Source: Porpolomopsis calyptriformis
Lineage: Eukaryota > Basidiomycota > Agaricomycetes > Agaricales > Hygrophoraceae
Direction: 5' to 3'
Assembly (NCBI GenBank): GCA_951640195.1
Contig: OX621171.1
Coordinates: forward strand, 1,488,001-1,552,000
Length of the DNA: 64,000 bases
The position numbers were made by a program, and so were the translations under genes. Positions 1 through 10,359 of the stretch are shown in pieces (position 1 is the stretch's first letter; each line of letters starts with the position of its first letter). The notes below the pieces were generated by a model that had not been told where the DNA came from, did no database searches, and worked only from the letters and a program-made list of their open reading frames with translations.

Positions 1-778
1 CTTGATATAATAATGCTAGAAGTTAGCAGTACTAAGAAAGGATTGAAGATTGCATAACTTCTGGGGAGTAGGCTAATTGATAATAGCATCTACCTTTTGA
101 GGGTTTATCACTAGTTAACCTTTCAAGACAACAGTTCCTAGGTAAGTAACTTTCCTTCTCAATCTAGCATTTAACTGGTTTTGCAGAGAGCTAGTCATTC
201 TCCATAATCTCCTAAATTCTATTTATCCAATAGTATAGTTCCATGAGGTTGTCACCCATGATAAGGATATTATCAATGTAGATGTGGACACAACCTAAGT
301 CAATCACTTCCTTGAAAAGAATATTGATCATCCACTAAAAAGTAGCAGGAGAGTTTTGCAGTCTGAAGAATCTAACTGTTAGTTCAAAAGTCCTTGATTG
401 CTAATAAAGGCTACTTTCCATTCATCTCCTTCTTTCATCTGTACATTGTTGAAGCCCCATCAAATGTTGATTACTATAAAGAGAGAAGCCATTGCAATTT
501 CAGGCACTTGAAGAATTTCAGACAGCAAGGGGAGAGGGTATTGATTAGGAATAGTATAGGCATTCAGGTAACAATAGTCCTAGATAGGATGGAGGCTAGT
601 GCTGAGACCTTTTGCATTAATTTCTTTAGCATTTTTTGCAAAGAAGGGAGTAGCTTGGGGAGATTTCAAGGGATGTATATAGGTAGTTTGTAGATTGTTA
701 TTAATGAATTTGTTGAGTTCCTTTTATTCATAAGAGAGAGGATAGATTTTCCTAAGTTGGAACTTAGTTCTAGGATAG
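1..778 (-). pseudogene. Gypsy-I reverse transcriptase fragment
   Basis: This is the reverse transcriptase of a Ty3/gypsy retrotransposon, read on the minus strand and running off the left edge. The reverse complement shows in order the fingers region (…NAYTIPNQYPLPLL), the F-x-R-L-x-N-x-P-A-T-F-Q block, and the polymerase box. The box reads YIDN at 269-280 where the family has YIDD or YLDD, so the last catalytic aspartate codon is changed. Several stops interrupt the frame and no long ORF remains. It is the downstream part of the element whose gag and 5' LTR lie at 3968-6208. The stretch between them has been split by insertions. Assignment to gypsy is firm; the clade is not resolved. Confidence 0.82.
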
Positions 779-1136
779 TGTTAGAGATATCTTTTTTCCT
801 TTTCCTTTGCTCGTCTGTTCCTATTTACATCAGACAGTTTACATCAATAACCGCTTAGCCACCCAAGCTCTGCTTAGTAATAGAAGGTGACCAAGCCATA
901 TCTATATTTAGTCTACCATTACTCTCCTTACCTACATGACTCATCTATGGTCGTTATGACTCACACGTAGTCAGTATGACTCATACTTAGCTAGTATATA
1001 AAGCTAGCAGTAGATAGACTTAGGATAAGTCTGTTTCTTTCATTAACACCCCAATCAGTAGTCTGCCAACCCTTTAAAACCCTACACCCAAGCCTGAAGT
1101 AAAACCTTGCGATCAACCCTAGACTGCCGTCTAACA
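779..1136 (+). mobile_element. Solo LTR-M (358 bp) with TSD GATAG
   Basis: The sequence starts TGTTAG and ends CTAACA, the inverted ends of an LTR. It is flanked by the same 5 bp, GATAG, at 774-778 and 1137-1141. A TATA box (TATATAAA, 995-1002) gives the plus orientation. There is no internal region, so it is a solo LTR left by LTR-LTR recombination. It sits inside Gypsy-I between protease and RT. I see no other copy in the window. Confidence 0.88.
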
Positions 1137-1141
1137 GATAG

Positions 1142-1483
1142 AGATTAATTGCATGATTGAATGGATAATGTGGGTGGAGTTTTTCAAATTCTTTTGTGTG
1201 GAAGATATGCCAGAAGCAATAGACATAGAATAGAAGCTATAGGAAGATGTTGGGCTAGCTCTGGAGTTGTATGGAACTGATAACAATGTGATTGTGTTTT
1301 GCCTATTGATTAGTGAAGCTAGCTCCCTGGCTGGGATAGAAGATTTAATGTTGTCCTTAATGGAAACAGGTTGTAAGTGGTCAACTCTGACTAAAGAGAT
1401 GTGAGAGTCATGTTTCAGACTTAAACTAAAGAAGCAGAGTTCCTCTCTAGGCTCTATTACTGACTTGCATACTACTAAATAAT
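1142..1483 (-). pseudogene. Gypsy-I protease-RT linker, degenerate
   Basis: This stretch lies between two solo LTRs inside Gypsy-I and resumes at 1700-1748 after LTR-A'. By position it encodes the spacer between protease and reverse transcriptase. The minus-strand frames carry stops and I recognise no motif. The part at 1700-1748 recurs at 30263-30311 in the second copy. Confidence 0.5.
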
Positions 1484-1694
1484 TGTAACAGATATGGCTG
1501 TTACAGAGCCTACAGAGGCAGGTGATCAGTATTGATAGGTGTTTGGCACCTTAGAGCAGTATAGAGGCTATATTTACCACTATTTACAGTATGTTTTAAC
1601 CCTTTGCCACTGCTTGTACCAGAGATACTGCACCCAATAGATATTGGTCGTATTCAGTCTGGTCTTGAGCAAGGCAAGAACCAAAACCCTTACA
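1484..1694 (+). mobile_element. Solo LTR-A' (211 bp) with TSD ATAAT
   Basis: Begins TGTAACAG and ends CCTTACA. The 5-bp duplication ATAAT is exact at 1479-1483 and 1695-1699. It is a diverged relative of the 212-bp LTR-A family, and the reverse-oriented copy at 37050-37260 is its closest match here. Solo LTR inside Gypsy-I. Confidence 0.85.
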
Positions 1695-1753
1695 ATAATG
1701 TAATACCAGACACAAAAGTTAAGGTGCCTTTTGTCCAATTGATGGTGGGGTTG

Positions 1754-1964
1754 TGTAACAGATATTACTATTACAGTATGTATATTAGGGATGTAGTCCT
1801 TATATATTGGTGTTTGTACCAGAGAGTAGTATATAGGCAGTATTTATCCTTATTTAGGTAGTTCTTTTTATATCTTGCCACTGCTCATACTAGGTTACAC
1901 ATATCCAATAGATATTAGTTGTATCCAGCTAGTTGTGAGCACTGCAAGATTAAGAACTCTTACA
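1754..1964 (+). repeat. 5' LTR of TRIM-A
   Basis: 211 bp, TGTAACAG to ACTCTTACA. Same family as the 3' LTR at 3464-3675 and the solo or partial copies at 2499, 19909, 31057, 43083 and 53478. Confidence 0.88.
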
Positions 1965-1975
1965 CCTTTTTGGAT

Positions 1976-1996
1976 ATCCAACATAGACTGTTGGAT
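1976..1996 (+). promoter_or_regulatory. Leader hairpin next to TRIM-A 5' LTR
   Basis: A 7-bp stem, ATCCAAC paired with GTTGGAT around a 7-nt loop, starts 11 nt after the 5' LTR end. Gypsy-L has a 7-bp hairpin of different sequence in the equivalent place (57678-57695). A role in priming, dimerisation or packaging is inference. Confidence 0.5.
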
Positions 1997-2383
1997 CACC
2001 CAAAATAGGTGCAATGATGGCATTGTTAAATGACGTCATTGATTTTGGCACAGCCACTGCCAACACTAACCCCCTCATGCTCAAGACCGATATGTAGCGT
2101 CAATGCATGCATCTCAAGGGTAGCCCTAGACCACCTAGGAACTGGCCCCATTGGCAACAATGAGGCATTTCAACCACCATATCATCAGTGGCCCTGATGC
2201 CGCTAGCACTCGCACTTCGTGAGCACCTACTTCCTAGAGCCTCACAGCTCCCCAAGATGGTCCTGTGAATGCATGGAAACTAAGAAGGATAGAAGGGGAT
2301 GCAAGTGAGAGGTAGAAGGTGCACCACATTATAGATGACTGACGCCCCTCCAGCTACTGCCTATATCCCCTCCAGTGACCTAC

Positions 2384-3180
2384 TGTCAGGACTAAGGTTC
2401 CAAGGGGGTTCTCTAGGCCTAACACAACATAATACAGAGCTGACAAGAGTTCCAAAGGGACTGTTGGATTCAGGACAGAACCACAGTATGTAAATGAGTG
2501 TAAGAGTTCTTGATCTTGCAGTGCTCACAACTAGCTGGATACAACCAATATCTATTAGATATGTGTAAACCTGGTATGAGCAGTGGCAAGATATAAAAAG
2601 AACTACCTAAATAAGGGTAAATACTGCCTATATACTGCTCTCTGGTACAAATACCAATACATAAGGACTACATCCCTACTGTACACACTGTAATAGTAAT
2701 ATCTGTTACAATGAGTAAGTCAAAACTAGTGAGTCTACTACAAAAAGGCATATCTTTATATATGAAGCAATAAAAGGGAAATCTATGAAGCACTATAAGG
2801 GATGAGTGTTTGAAGGTCATAGCGACCTGATATGTAAGGGATAATGGTCCATAATATAGTCTTTAAAGGGGGTTCAATAAGAGTATAGAATGAAGTAAAA
2901 TGAAAGGGTAAAAGGGACTGTCATGGATGATCTGAGTGGCACAGTGGCTCAGAGTGCGCAAAACGAGTGTGCTCATTTGGCGTAGCTTTCAAGGAGTCTG
3001 GTGAACTAAGTTTGGAGTGAATCCAATCACTAGTTCTTGAGTTACAGTCTCTTTAGTGATTTTGGCATGAACACTATAAAAGGTGTGTAAAACAAGTATG
3101 CTTGTTTGGTGCAAGGTGTTACAATATCACCTGAGAGTGTGCAAAACGAGTGTGCTCATTTGGCGCAGATACTTCTGACA
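2384..3180 (-). mobile_element. Solo LTR-B with TSD CCTAC, split by LTR-A
   Basis: Starts TGTCAG and ends CTGACA, flanked by CCTAC at 2379-2383 and 3181-3185. Without the nested LTR-A it is about 580 bp, matching the uninterrupted copy at 49697-50276. The TATA-like box reads on the minus strand. It carries three copies of an imperfect palindrome (core GCGCAAAACGAG, TGTG, CTCATTTGGCGC) at about 2956-2983, 3080-3112 and 3139-3167. Confidence 0.87.
2499..2710 (-). mobile_element. Solo LTR-A nested in LTR-B, TSD ATGAG
   Basis: A 212-bp reverse-oriented LTR-A flanked by ATGAG at 2494-2498 and 2711-2715. It is the innermost of at least three nested insertion levels: Gypsy-I, then TRIM-A, then LTR-B, then this one. 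Confidence 0.9.
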
Positions 3181-3463
3181 CCTACCACCCCCTGCAACTC
3201 CCCAATATTGCACATTGTCCCCACAATGCAGATGAATGAGGAGAATGAAGGTAGGGGAATACCAGTAGTATAGCAAAGCAGAGCTAAGCTATACAACTAA
3301 TAAATGTACATGATGCAGAGTAGTATTATGAGAAATATATATATTTTTCAGAATGTATATATTGTTCAGGATCATGTCTTGATTCTGATGTACTTTTTTG
3401 AAGCCTTTATTTTAGGCTCTTCTTGATTGATTAAACCCCTTGGGTCAATCTGGTGAGGGAGGA

Positions 3464-3675
3464 TGTAACAGATATTACTGTTACAGTGTGTACATTAGGG
3501 ATGTAGTCCTTGTATATTGGTGTTTGTACTAGAGAGTAGTATATAGGCAGTATTTACCCTTATTTAGGTAGTTCTTTTTATATCTTGCCACCACTCATAC
3601 CAGGTTTACACATATCCAATAGATATTGGTTGTATCCAGCTGGTTGTGAGCACTGCAAGATCAAGAACTCTTACA
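3464..3675 (+). repeat. 3' LTR of TRIM-A
   Basis: 212 bp, preceded by a purine-rich tract and followed by the GGTTG target duplication. Confidence 0.88.
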
Positions 3676-3742
3676 GGTTGTGATGATTGAGCCAAGGGAA
3701 GCTAAGGATGACCTATTGTTTTCTTCCAAGACTGGTAACCTC

Positions 3743-3962
3743 TGTTAGGTCTGAAGTTTCAGAGTTGATATCAGAGATTGGAGATGTGTAAACATAGGAC
3801 TTGGTTGATATTCTATCTACAGATATAGGAAAAAATGTGGTACTTATATACCTACTAGATAATTATATCTGAGACACAATAATGATAGTATCATAAGTAA
3901 AAAACCTGTGAAAAGTCTGGAGTGTTCAAAGTTGTTGGAGTTTTTGGAACTGGGATATAACA
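3743..3962 (-). mobile_element. Solo LTR-C with TSD ACCTC
   Basis: A reverse-oriented, decayed relative of the Gypsy-C LTR, beginning TGTTAGG and ending ATAACA, flanked by ACCTC at 3738-3742 and 3963-3967. Positions that are CpG in the Gypsy-C LTR are mostly TpG or CpA here. It separates the Gypsy-I protease from downstream sequence. Confidence 0.85.
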
Positions 3963-3967
3963 ACCTC

Positions 3968-5772
3968 CAGTTGAATACATTCATAGTATGATAAATCTAG
4001 CATCTTAATGAACAGGTCTGTATTATAGCTGATAGGACCTCCTCAGTTCTCAGAAGCATTAGCATTTTTTACTGGTATTGCTTTAACAAGCAGATAAGTT
4101 CAAATCTCAAACTGATGGATAAAATCTTTGTCAATGAAATTTCCAGAGGCACCAGAGTCAATGAGTACTATTACAGTAACTCTTTGGATATTGTTGTGCT
4201 TATAATCCAGATGTAAAATTCAAGAGTGCTGGGGCCCTGTTAAAGTGTGCCAAGAGATTGAAATTCTTTAACAGGTAGTGGTACACATACATGCAAACTG
4301 TCCTTAGTAGCTGGGCTCTTACCACTATGATGAATCAAAAATCCTTGTTCTTGTTTTTATTAAGCTCCTAGACAAGAGCTACTCATCTCTCTTTCAACCA
4401 TTTTGCTATCCCCATTTCCTAGAAATTGTTTCAAGCTGCTTATTCCTTTTCCTTTGGATTTGCTTCTACTTCCTCAATTTGCACTTCTGTTTGCTCTGTA
4501 TCAACTCAATTTATCATTTGAACATTTCATCTATACCCTCATTGATTTCCATCATGTCCTTGAAATGAAGGAGAAGATTGTTAAGTTGGGACATTTTTAG
4601 CCCTTGGGCTTTGACAAACATTAGCATAGTAGCCTTTCTTGCCACAGTTAAAGCAGATGATAGAAGACATGTCTTCTAAGGTGGTAGAGAGGGTGGCTTC
4701 TTTCATTTCTTCCTTTTTGATGGGAGTAGAAGTTGTGATTTGTGAAGAGGATTATCCTTATAGGTAAGGTTTAGAGTTGGCCCATTTTCCTTTTGAATCT
4801 CTAGTTATTGAGGCCACATGAATGTCTTGTTGCTATTATCACTATTGTTAATTGAATTGCAAAGCTCATTCCATCCATTGTTTTAGGCCTTTGGATATAG
4901 TGGGGAGACTGTAGATATAGTCTACAACTCCTGAGTGTAGTCCTTTCTAATAGAAGTTGATGAGAACTTTATTATTGTATTTGGTTTTAGTAGTATAATA
5001 GGCAAAGTTGATATTGTAGGCATCACCTATCCTAGTCATCTTCAGTCTTGCAATCTCAAATTGTGCAGTAGTAGCAGGATCTACATCTCCAAAGTTGCCC
5101 TTAACTTCTTCCTTGAAATCCTTGCAATTCCATTTTCCTATTACAATCATAGCCTCCAGATTCATTTTCACCTATTCTGCAGTATTCCCCTTTCTCATAA
5201 AGAGAACTCTTTCTTTATCTGTATAGTCTCTAGCACTAAGATACAAGTCAAAACTGATAGAGAAAATTCTCAACATCAGTAAGGGTGCCATCAAATTCTG
5301 CAGGTTTGGCAATTTTAATGAGTAGAGCTAAGTGAGAAATAGGAGGTTGTTAGAAAATTTAAACAAATGGATTTGGAGGGGTTTCAGGAATAGTGTATAA
5401 TCATTGTTGCAGGGTGATTAGCAGTGGAGGAGTTTCTTGTTAGGGGGGAGTATGTATTCCTTGTTATAGTTGTTGTTGGATTTTATCCCTTTCTTCATCT
5501 AGTTGTCTAATCCATTTATTAGCTTGTTCCTTGTTCTATTGAGGTTGGGTGATCATTTCTCAAAGATCTTCAATAGTGTAGGGACCTTGAGGGGGAGCAG
5601 GAGTGGTCTTGATGTTTTGAGAACCAGAAGGGATACCAGTTTGGGATTCTTAAGATATTGATAACTTAGTTGTTTGAGGAAAAGGTAATGAGGTAGAAGA
5701 GTGGAGTGATTATTGGGGAGTAGCAAAAGTTAGTAGTTGGTAGTAGTCTTTGGATTCTGTTTTAGAAAACAT
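3968..5772 (-). pseudogene. Gypsy-I gag and protease, decayed
   Basis: On the minus strand an ATG at 5772 opens a gag frame (MFSKTESKDYYQLL…) just inside the 5' LTR. Then come a capsid-like region around 4947-5300 (with NFGDVDPATTAQFEIARLKM), a zinc knuckle at about 4615-4655, and a retropepsin active site DSGASG at 4142-4159. In the knuckle the second half reads G-Y-Y-A-N-V-C, so the zinc-binding histidine appears changed to tyrosine. Many stops and frame changes interrupt it. The second copy (32530-34332) keeps a longer open capsid segment. The order gag, protease, RT along the minus strand ties this to the RT at 1-778 despite about 3 kb of insertions. Confidence 0.8.
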
Positions 5773-5819
5773 GGTTTATATATGTAAGTAGGTAATCCTC
5801 CAGAGTGAGAGAGTTATAA

Positions 5820-6208
5820 TGTGTAAGAAGGAAGTTTGATTTGTATTATATTCTATTATCAGTAGGACTTGGGGTTTTACTTTAAATACTGGCTGAGTGG
5901 GCCTGAGATAGGAGAAAGAGTTCCAATAATAGAATTAGGTGCTAACTAGGAACCAAACTTAACTATCTACTATCTATGACTAAGTGTTTATACTACTAGG
6001 TAACTATATGAGTCAGAGATAAGAAATAATCTAAGTTAGTGGAATATAAAATGTGACTTGTGAAGAGCTAGTAGAACAATAAAGGAAATAGAAAGGAAGG
6101 GGGATGCAACTAGATAAGAAGACATGAGGTGGATAAAAGGAAAGCATGATCTAATTACAATAACTAAAGGATGAAAATGGAAAAGGTGTAAAAAATACAA
6201 TTATAACA
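5820..6208 (-). repeat. 5' LTR of Gypsy-I
   Basis: 389 bp, reading TGTTATAA… to …CTTACACA on the minus strand, directly upstream of the gag ATG. The same boundaries occur in the second copy (34379-34767). The 3' LTR lies outside the window. Confidence 0.7.
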
Positions 6209-6835
6209 CTTATATATTACAATACATAGTTATACACCATTTATTATAAGCTTTCTAAGGATGAATTTATATAAATAATATTGGGAAATTATATAAACTT
6301 ACTAAACTTATACTATTATATACCTATAGTACTATGAGCTAAAAATGATTCCAATATTTGGCAAGTTTGACCTAATACTATTATATCCTTTGATATAAAA
6401 TAGTTATAATTATAGGAATATTACAGAGGATAGCCCTTCATCATGGGTTTAAAACAAGCCCCCAAACATTAGAATTAGTATAGTATTTCTAGAGGTATTC
6501 TATTTTAAATCTAGTGATATTATTAAAATATTTATTTTATTGACAACTTCTACTAGTATTTAGTCCCAGTGGAAAATGCCGACTGTTTAGAATGAGTCGT
6601 AGTGATTGATAATGATATCATCTGATTGGCATTGGTTGCCATCATGTGCCGACTCAATTAGATAATGTAATGGCCATTTCGAGATAGGTAGTTACTACTT
6701 TTGGCTGGGATAGAAGTAAGCTTTCTCTTAAACGAAAAAAAATGCGAAAAGATATTTTTTCAATGCTACAGAGTTTGCAAAAAGAAATCCAATCAAGTTC
6801 CTTACATTCTGCTTGCTTCAGTACACTAATACATC

Positions 6836-9800
6836 ATGCCAGGAAAATCCTACATCTGCAACTGCACAAAGTACTTTGGAAACCCTCCAAAACCAGTCTC
6901 AGGGGCAACATACTACAGCCACGCTCCCTTTCGCAACTGGGATGCGTTTACCCCTGGATTCCATGATTGGATTTCATCGCACGTAACCCAAAAACTACCT
7001 ACTTCCAGTCAAATACGCTTGTGTGGCTTTGGAGAAAACCCAAACCAACCCCTAAGGAAAAGGCAGAAGAGGATGGCAGAGGATAGTCCTATTGACAGTA
7101 CACAGATAGATCAGCAAGTATGTTTTATAAGTGATCTTTGTTCATACATAGCTTACCTTCATGTCCATCCTAAGGGGGAACATATGATCGACAACAACCT
7201 GCCAGACCCTCCAGGATCCTCTGTAAATTCTGGTGTAGACTGGGGGGGAATTAATCCTGGAAGCCTTGCAGATCAGGAAACTGATCTGGACAAATGCCTT
7301 AGAGATGGGATGGAAACCCATCCTCCTGCAGAAAATACTTCGAATCAACAAGACATTGAAGAAGAGTCAGCTCACATTCAAATGGAGGAGATTCGCGTCA
7401 CTCACCAGCTCATCCGACTTCTGCGAAATGCATCCCTGGGTGATGCACATAACCATCTTGATACAGAATCTATCGAGCATCTTCGTAACCCTCCCAAACA
7501 TACCCTCACTGTCAAAGATCCCGATTTGCATCTGTCAATTGATATCTATCTATCAGTTGGCAGTGCATCAAGGGAAACTTACAGTTCCATCTGCAAGAAC
7601 CTGATTCGCTGATACCCTGATAGCCAAATGCTGTCATATGACCAAGTGAAATGTAAGGTTGCTGAGCTGAGCAGTATCGTTCCAATCATGAATGATATGT
7701 GCATTAACTCCTGTGTGGGCTTCACTGGTCCTTGGTCTGAGTGCGAGTGCTATCCTAGGTGTAGTGAGAATCGATATACCGAAGTGAAAAAACGAAATAA
7801 GATAAAGAAATGAGCTCACCAACAATTCCTGACCATCCCTATTGGTCCCCAACTCCAGGCACTTTGGCGATCACCTGAAGGCGCTATCAATATGAGGTAT
7901 CAAGAAAGATGGACGGCCAAACTACTCACTGAACTCCAAGAAAATGGGGGCAAGATATCTGCCTATGATAACGTTCTATGTGGAAGTGACTACCTCTCAG
8001 TGGTAAAAAGCAGTAGGATCAAGAACCGCGATATGATCTTGATGTTCTCAGTCAATGGTGCTCAGCTCTACTGAAGCAAAGCATCTGACTGTTGGATGCA
8101 AATCTGGATCATCATCAACCATCCTCCTGACACCTGCTATAAGAAAGTACATGTCTTACCTGGTACAATTACCCCTGGGCCTAACAAGCCCAAAAACTGC
8201 AACTCTTTCCACTTCCCAAGCTTGCACCATCTTGCAGTGATCCAAAATGATGGACTCAAAATTTGGGATGCAAGCCGGAAGGAGACTTTCATCTCTGACC
8301 CGTTTTTCTTTCTTGCTTGCACCGATGGTCCTGCAATGGCAGCCCTGAATGGATTTGTTGGTCATCATGGCAAGGCTGGATGTCATACTTACTGCCCCCT
8401 CAAAGGCTGTCACAAACCTGGGGGATCTCACTACTACCCAGTCTGCCTCAAGCCTATTGGATATGTAGTTGATGGGTGCGATCATCCTAATGTTCCACTT
8501 CAAAACTTGACAATGGACACTCGAACTGTGGAAAATTCTGAATGTAACCTCAAGTTCCTAGAAGAGTCAAGGAACCAAACTCAATATGAAAACCGCTGCT
8601 TGGAGACTGGAATTTGCAAGCCAACGATCTTTACTAGGCTTCCTCGATGGCTTAGTATTCCTGGAATCTTCAGTCTGGATTTAATGCACTTACCTGCTCT
8701 CAATGCCCCAGATCTCCTACTCAAGCTGTGGTGAGGAACCTTCGATTGTGATGCAAACAATGATTGCAAAGACTGGCTGTGGGCTACGCTGAAAGGTCTT
8801 GTCTGGAAAAGACATGGAGAAGAGGTAGCACAGGCAACACCATATCTGCCTAGTTTGTTTGATCGCCCCCCTCGTAACCTAGCAGAAAAAATCAATAGCA
8901 GCTACAAAGCTTGGGAATTTATTCAATATGTCTTTGGGCTTGGGCCCGCTCTGTTCTATTGTGTACTACCCAATATCTACTGGCAACACTACTGTCTACT
9001 CGTCTATGCTATTCGCATCCTCTATTAAAAACGAATACCTATCCAACAACTACATTGCGTGCATGCTGCGATCCTCAAATTTGCAGAAGAGTTCGAGCTT
9101 CTTTACTACTAGCGCAAACCTTCCCAGATCCATTTTGTATGACCCTGCATACATACGCTATGTTACTTAGCGCCTGAAGCAGCATGAGTTGGACCTAGGA
9201 TTTGCTCTTCCCAATGGACTATTGAATGGATGATTGGCAACCTTGGGGAAGAAATCAAACAAGATTCAAATCCATTCTTGAACCTTGCTCAACGGGCCCT
9301 TCATCGCTCTCAAGTAAATGCTCTCAAGGTAATGATTCCAGAGCTTGAGCAGCCTGAAAAGCTGTTTCCCTGAGGCTCTGTTGATCTTGGCAACAATTAC
9401 ATTCTCCTGCATGCAATGGACCATGCTTCACACCCAGTTCGGGTAATCGAGGCAATAGCCATCCGATCTTACTTGCAGGACTTGGGAATCAATTTTGATC
9501 AGGAGGATATCATTCGGTGGGCTCGCTTACATCTCCTAAATAGACAGATCGCACGGTCAGCTTAGAAAGAGGAACAGAAGTTGCTGCAGCAGGTCCGGAT
9601 GGCTCGAAATGTCAAAGTAAGTACCTTGCTATATTTATTCATCTAATCTACTTCTCTGTCTACAGATATCCATGAACAGCCAACATGTGTTTGCGGAAGT
9701 TCACTTCTACTTCTGCCTGCAAGTGTGAGACAATATACACACTCTCGCACTTGTATCAATCTATGGACCACCTGACACAGAGCTCCTAACTGCCTCAAAC

Positions 9801-9998
9801 CAGACTCTCTGGGTTTGCAAATACCAAGGCGACACTGGACTCCAAGTTGTCCCTGTGAAGACAATCCTCTCAGTGGTCACGATGCCTCCCTTCAAAGATG
9901 AAGAGAAACATTTTGTGTATGAGAAGCTTGGGCTAGATGTTGGAATCCTTGAAGGGTTTGAAGAAAATGACAACCAAGAGGAAGGAGAAAATGTATAA
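6836..9998 (+). pseudogene. Tnp2-family transposase, stop-ridden
   Basis: One reading frame from an ATG at 6836 stays in register to about 9400, covering the whole transposase, with the last exon ending in a TAA at 9996-9998. Recognisable family blocks include an N-terminal cysteine-rich start (ICNC…), DASRKETFISDPFF near 8265, GCHTYCPLKGCHKPGG near 8380, a block containing LDLMHLPALNAPDLL near 8680, FDRPPRNLAEKI near 8865, and RWARLHL followed by RQIARS near 9520. An intron with GTAAGT and TACAG ends fits 9617-9665; another may lie near 7118-7170. About ten in-frame stops, mostly TGA, leave the longest open segments at 212-258 residues. The length matches fungal Tnp2 proteins of about 900-1000 residues. 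Membership in Transposase_21/Tnp2 is from recognition; exact clade placement needs a search. Confidence 0.82.
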
Positions 9999-10359
9999 TA
10001 TTTATTGAATATAGATACATATGCCTGGAAGTAAATGACGCAATCATTACTTTGACCTTTGACTGCAATGTGAGATAGTCTCCTCGATGCCTTTACCTTC
10101 ACCCCACCCCAGCCCACCCCTCCCTGGTCTTCTAGAGGCATTCCAAGACAGCTAGACCTCTTTCACCCCTGCATTCATCTCTCCCGGTATCCATTTACCT
10201 AATCGCACGAACTCATTAACTCAAACCGACAATCCAAGTTATTCTTATCAGCAACATATATCAAGGCACTACAATGGAATGGTATGATCCAATAAGCATG
10301 AAATCTGTTGACTGGTTGGTTTGTAGAATAATGAATATGACGTCTCTCATAAAATCGCA

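Larger units (their letters stand above)
1754..3675 (+). mobile_element. TRIM-A: short non-autonomous LTR retrotransposon
   Basis: Two LTR-A copies (1754-1964 and 3464-3675) in direct orientation flank a short internal region of roughly 700 bp once the nested LTR-B is removed. The whole is flanked by GGTTG at 1749-1753 and 3676-3680. A purine-rich tract ending GGTGAGGGAGGA abuts the 3' LTR. After the 5' LTR come a 6-nt spacer and a hairpin. The internal region opens with an ATG at 2014 followed by 27 codons (MMALLNDVIDFGTA…) up to a TAG, which looks like a vestigial gag start. There is no protease, RT or integrase, so it must have been mobilised in trans. LTR ends and leader structure resemble Gypsy-L, a plausible helper lineage. 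A second copy with the same nested insertions lies at 30312-32233. Confidence 0.85.

Noticed and set aside
394..693. 99-codon plus-strand ORF
   Set aside because: It is the shadow of the Gypsy-I RT on the minus strand, which carries recognisable RT motifs; the plus-strand product has none.
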